This document shows positions 59,071 through 64,000 of a stretch of 64,000 nucleotides of DNA, piece by piece; position 1 is the first letter of the stretch, and every line of letters starts with the position of its first letter. A model generated the notes under the pieces. That model was given only the letters and a program-made list of their open reading frames with translations, had not been told where the DNA came from and searched no databases. A program made the translations under genes and the position numbers. The stretch spans positions 2,309,001 to 2,373,000 of the forward strand of contig NC_092582.1 in the NCBI RefSeq assembly GCF_037975245.1. Direction: 5' to 3'. The DNA is from Apostichopus japonicus. Lineage: Eukaryota; Echinodermata; Holothuroidea; Aspidochirotida; Stichopodidae.

Positions 59071-59130
59071 GCCCACCCACCCTAGTCAGGCCTGGTTATC
59101 CTCTTGAAGAACAACTCTTTACAAATACTG

Positions 59131-59167
59131 TAATATATATATATATATATATTTATTTATAACTCTC

Positions 59168-59198
<31 letters not shown>

Positions 59199-59218
59199 TT
59201 GTATATATATATATATAT
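59131..59218. repeat. Interrupted (TA)n array
   Basis: Three TA runs with TATTTATTTATAACTCTC and TGTATATATATTTG interruptions. Confidence 0.92.
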
Positions 59219-59219
59219 G

Positions 59220-62200
59220 TAATGCACAGTGAATCCTTTTCTCGAAGGCTATGGGTTGTGCGAGACTTCAGTCTGATGTTCTAGGTTATTAGGCTTCTAT
59301 GATATATGGATGTTGTATTTTTGCCTAGCTCATGTACTGACAGCTCGACTGAATTAACTATCAATTAAAATGATTTGCAATTCACCGTCATACAATGTAG
59401 AAGGAAAAGAACCCTTTAATGAAATCAGTAAAATGAAATATAAATCTGGTATAACAAATGTCAATTCCATGTCCCGGGTCGTGCAAACCTGCAATTGAAT
59501 AACGTCTCTAAGAAATATTGCAGATGTTACTACTACGGTAGCCAAGAAAGCACATCACCCCCTTAGGGCTGGGCTCGTGTAAGCTGAGAAAACAGGTGAC
59601 TTCATTCTGCTCACAGCTCATCAACTTCTAGCCCAGAAATTTTAATCTATTAAAAACTGGTAATATATTGAAACCGTGCCTTTCGTGACCAAAGATTTCT
59701 CATCACTCGGAAGCCTAATTTGCAATTCTGTTATTTATGATGGACATGTTTCCGCGAAAAGTCGTAGCACTATATTTACAGTTATATTATGAAGAAACCT
59801 ATACATTCGTCTTTATTGTAGGCCATAATCCGCGAAACCAATGATTCATTTCCTTGTAAAATTTCACGGTATTTAGAAATTTAGCTTCCCTTACTCTATA
59901 CCTTGGCTTTTGTACTCTCTATAGGATGATGAGCTAAATATTACAATGTTTAGGGCCACATCATTAAAATTAAGCACAGCATAATTCAATTTGATCTCAA
60001 CAAGGAATATAACTGTACGTGATTTTGTTATAAATTACATGTTCAGAAACCGTTTAGCTGCTTTCGTTTAGACATGACTTATTTAAATTGCAAATATTTC
60101 GGTATCGAAGAGATGTCTTCGAAACTGATGACGCAATATATGACGACATTAGTCATTTGTCTCTACATCAGCTCGATAATATAGTTCAAATTTCCATTGG
60201 TCATCTAAGTCGAGTACTTTTAGTCCATATTACGTTCATTGTTTTGTCTAGCCAAAATTCATTTCCAATAACTGATAAGTAAGCACAAACGTCCGCCTAC
60301 TTTCATATATGCAAATTAGGATAGACCTCAGAGAGTTAGATGTGAGCTTGTTACAGGCCCAGATCGCGGCAACAAATTTCTCGAGGTATGGGAAGAACTC
60401 CTGTGGCATTAATGCAAACAAACTTTCATAGAAATTGGCCTCGAGCGTATGTTATTTTGCATGGCAAGAGGAGCAACCCTTGAAAAACGCAAAAATATAG
60501 TTGTAAGTGTCGTGTATTAAGCGCGATGCACAAACAAAGGTAACCTAGCTCCATCCGGGACGCAGGCAAAGAGAACCTCCATCCGGGACACAAGCAAATC
60601 ACATGTTACGCTTATTAATTTTAACACTCTTGTTTATAACATATGAAAATCCTCAACCATTCTCTAAATTTAAATAAAAATGGTAAAATTTAGAAATTAT
60701 CAAAACAAGTGTATACAACTTTTGAAAGCAAAGAGGTTTCACACCCGGTTGGTGTTGAATTTAGAAGGTTACAGTCACCGGGTTACTCAATTAACATTTT
60801 ACTGACCTTCAGCGGTCTCAGGTGATTCTCCATTTGGGAATATTTTACAGTCAAATGCATCAGACCATAATAAAATATACGGAGTGGCTGTTCATGTAAT
60901 AATTTCCTTTCAAATTTGGAATTATTTTTAAGGGCTTTTTTTATACGAAATGGAACGATAGCAAATGTTTATCCCCTTAATTTTAACAAACGCCACAGCC
61001 AGACGAAACAGGGCCACTGATATAACTGCATGCTCTCAGTGAAATAAATTGCTTTTCTATAAACAAGAACATACCAAAATAGTCGCAATATTATAAAAGT
61101 CTGTGTTTCCAAGAGTAAGCTGATCACAATATTATGGACACATCTACCTAAGAAAATAGTTTCAATTCATCGTCTTGGGGTCTTTAATGCTTTGATAATC
61201 TTACTTTTGTTTCAATCTTTCTAAAAAGCACTGATGTTCTCAATAATTGAGAGTAGAGATAGTACTCAAACTTAAATCCCAACTTCCTGGTTTTACCAAA
61301 TTTGTTGCACCAGAATTATCCAGATCCAATCCTGCTACCTATAACTTATCTCAAAGTATTCGCGATGGAATAATGAACACAGCCAAACTTTACTTATACA
61401 CTTAATATTAAGTTCATCATTTATTTATTTTCGATTTATACGACCTTGTCAAAACACCTATATCTTTTCGCTGTGTTTTATATCGCTAATTATGATTTTA
61501 TGAGCATATCAATCACATTTTAATTTTAAATTTTATAGATCCGTGAAAAGTTAGTCTCAATATCGAAAATTGAATACTGATTATTCAACAGATGCATGCA
61601 TCGATAAAAACAATAGAAAGCCAAGATGCAGATTTCTTTCCCCTATGCCATCGTTTGAAGCAGCCAAAGGTTCTTTACCACACAATATATGCAACATCTT
61701 TAGAATAGAAAAACAAGACACTGAAAGACTAACATTTGAGGCCCCAATTTGTTGATGGAAACCATCAATTTTTGTTATATGTAACAGACGGATAGATTAA
61801 TTTGACTGACATTTCTTTATGAAGTAATAACCACGTATGGTATATATCATGCTCTCGTCGTGTAATGTCATTTCCTTCTGACATCAATGGTTAAACGTTT
61901 TCATCAAAAGCCACCTGATTGCGTAGTTGCCTAACACAGTTTTATGTACTGGTTTTAATAACCTATGCATGCATGTTAGACATTTTCCTTTGGAAATGGG
62001 AGCTTCATATTGGTTACATTTTATGTGCTTATACGTTTCTTCAACAGTCGTGGAAAGGCTCGGGACTATCAAGTGTCTTGTATAACGATCATAAGGTTTT
62101 TATTTAAGACTAATGATACTCAATTGATGTAATATTAATCCATTCTACCCCCTCCCGTTACAATGCGGAATGTAATTCAAATGCTGGTTCAGCGTGCAGG

Positions 62201-64000
62201 TTTTGCCCCCCCCCCCCCAAACCATACCATATTTTGTTCGGCATCGTGTAGTTTACATCATTATGAGCGGTCTGCATGTGTTTTACCAGTTTGATCAGCT
62301 ATGGCTATGGCGTACAAGAAAAGACAATTGCGCCTTTTCGAGTTAATGTGGCTGATTGTTTTGCATAAATACATTCACACCACAGATCCACGGGCGGAGG
62401 AAGAGGACTAAATCTGGATAGGGCAGAAAAGTCGTGGATCAGTAGGGCATGTGACGTTGAACCGAAAGTTAAAAGTGCCCTTTTTGAACGAAAAAGTTCA
62501 CTTCGCAAATAACGCTTTCTCTGATTTAATTAAAAAACAAACATAACAAAAATAGCACCTCTAGTTTATATAAAGGGACACCAGCATTTTAAAATTTGAA
62601 GCCATTTCCAAGGGGAGGGGGGGGGGGGGTAGCATGTGTCACTTATCCGTCTGGATTCCGCCGTCCCTGCACAGACCCGAAAGTCGAGTGCTGACCAGCT
62701 CAACATTTTTGTCATCATCAATCCATTGCACTCAGGTTACCTAGTAATATCGATTGTTTCTTTTGAAATATTATGTCATAATTCAGGGGAAAAAGAGTTA
62801 AAAGATTGTGACTCGATGAAGCAGTTTACTTCGTTTCATGTCAATTATGAATATTTTATGAGAACAAATATTTATACAACTTTGAAAGAGTGATGAAGAC
62901 TTTCGATTCAGAAGACTCGTCAGAACAAAGTACCAAAATAAAGGTTATAAATAAATTTAAATAATTCATGAAAGAATAAACAAATGGAGCCGAAGACTGA
63001 ATTAGACGATGATATTGAATGGTTTCTAGAGCAACACATAGATTCATCATGTAAACAATCGGTTTAAGCTTTCTTAATGGAGGAATTCGCATAAATTATT
63101 TGAATATGATGATAGTGAGGATTATGATGATGCATTATATTGATCTAGTTGAATGTCATTGCTTTAGTCTAAGACTATGTAACTAAAGATAATGCATTAG
63201 TTTGTTCTGATCCTTGTCTTGGTTAATTAATTACATTACCAGAAGGAACACTGCTCACATTAATTTTTCAATTTTGAAACGGAACGTCTTAATAGATAAA
63301 TAGCATTTCCATTGACCCTGCGAACTTTCAAACCCAAAAATTGTAAATCAAAAATGTCAAAACCACGGGAACTACTTATAAATAATAGCAAAGAGATTAA
63401 ATATTATTATCTTTTAGGAGCGCGACTAGCGACTAATGTTGAGAAAAAAATCAAAATCACTGACAAATGTTGCAAAAGAAAAGAAATATGTTGAACTTGC
63501 TTTTCGCCAAAGAAGATGGTATACAAGCTACTTAACAGAATATATTCAAGGTCTTAATGAAGTGTTTCTATAGCCGCGTGGTGGTTATTGGTGCCATGTG
63601 TTTACATTCCTGTAATTTTATAAATCATCTTGGCCCTTCTAATTAACTTCATTATCACAGGATGTGTAGGGCAGACAAAAAATATTCATTATTTAATAGG
63701 AGTGCACTTAGTGGTTTGAGACACCTGTTTATTCTTCCATATTCAAGAATAACCATAATAATATCGCTGAACCTATAAGTATAAATTTAACAAAGGTAAA
63801 CTTTGAAGAAAATCGACATATGGATAGCGATAACATGTCGTAACGGTGTAAATGTCGTAAGGAGGTTAGAGGTGGAGAGAATTAGTACCTAACACGCAAG
63901 AGGTCGAGGTTAAGGTAGATTCGAAATTTAATTGATATATTTCATTAAAGCAACTATAAAAGGAAGTAAAAGTAAGCTACCGTTGATGCAATGAAAATTC
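59220..64000. other. No recognised gene to the end of the window
   Basis: AT-rich sequence. Small features are two copies of a CTCCATCCGGGACgCAgGCAAA-like segment (about 60550 and 60578), a C run at 62206-62218 and a G run at 62609-62629. Frames such as 61570-61755 and 62636-62893 are short and unrecognised. Confidence 0.45.

Overview
This window reads as AT-rich, repeat-dominated nuclear DNA from an animal, most likely a marine invertebrate. Four things point that way: very long (TA)n tracts, several satellite-like tandem arrays, many small hAT-type non-autonomous transposons with CAGNGGCGTAG-like ends, and one Penelope-like retroelement. A deuterostome such as an echinoderm would fit, but that is an impression from repeat style and not a demonstrated assignment. 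No bacterial-style gene organisation is present, and no complete host gene can be supported.

Layout: 0-10 kb holds a pyrimidine minisatellite, (TA)n tracts, a 74-bp array organised as A/B dimers (3.19-4.11 kb), a composite of direct plus inverted repeats (6.16-7.27 kb) and a decayed ~142-bp array (9.0-10.15 kb). 10-18 kb is mostly featureless. At 18.3-19.45 kb lies a ~1.1-kb element whose two ends are inverted arrays of a 22-bp unit. 21.1-22.0 kb is a 139-bp minisatellite with dimer structure. 23-31 kb carries a hAT-like remnant, a diverged duplication, a 310-bp TA-rich array and a tRNA-derived SINE. 31.4-32.1 kb contains the best candidates for host exons: acceptor and donor signals around short open segments, one of them Cys-rich.

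38.8-46.3 kb is a transposon-rich stretch. A ~1.9-kb hAT-type element with a perfect 8-bp target-site duplication contains a second, 369-bp hAT-type element with its own perfect 8-bp duplication. Smaller hAT-like pieces, polypurine and polypyrimidine tracts and a 344-bp near-identical duplication are nearby. 49.3-49.85 kb is a tandem duplication carrying TA arrays.

The only long coding region is on the minus strand at 53312-56062: a 916-residue Penelope-like reverse transcriptase with a C-terminal GIY-YIG endonuclease. The endonuclease and the YIDD box look intact, but the catalytic Asp of RT motif A and other conserved residues are replaced, although the frame is uninterrupted. The rest (56-64 kb) holds microsatellites and a ~0.7-kb inverted-repeat element at 58.4-59.1 kb, with no recognisable genes. 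All calls come from reading the sequence by eye; no database search was run.
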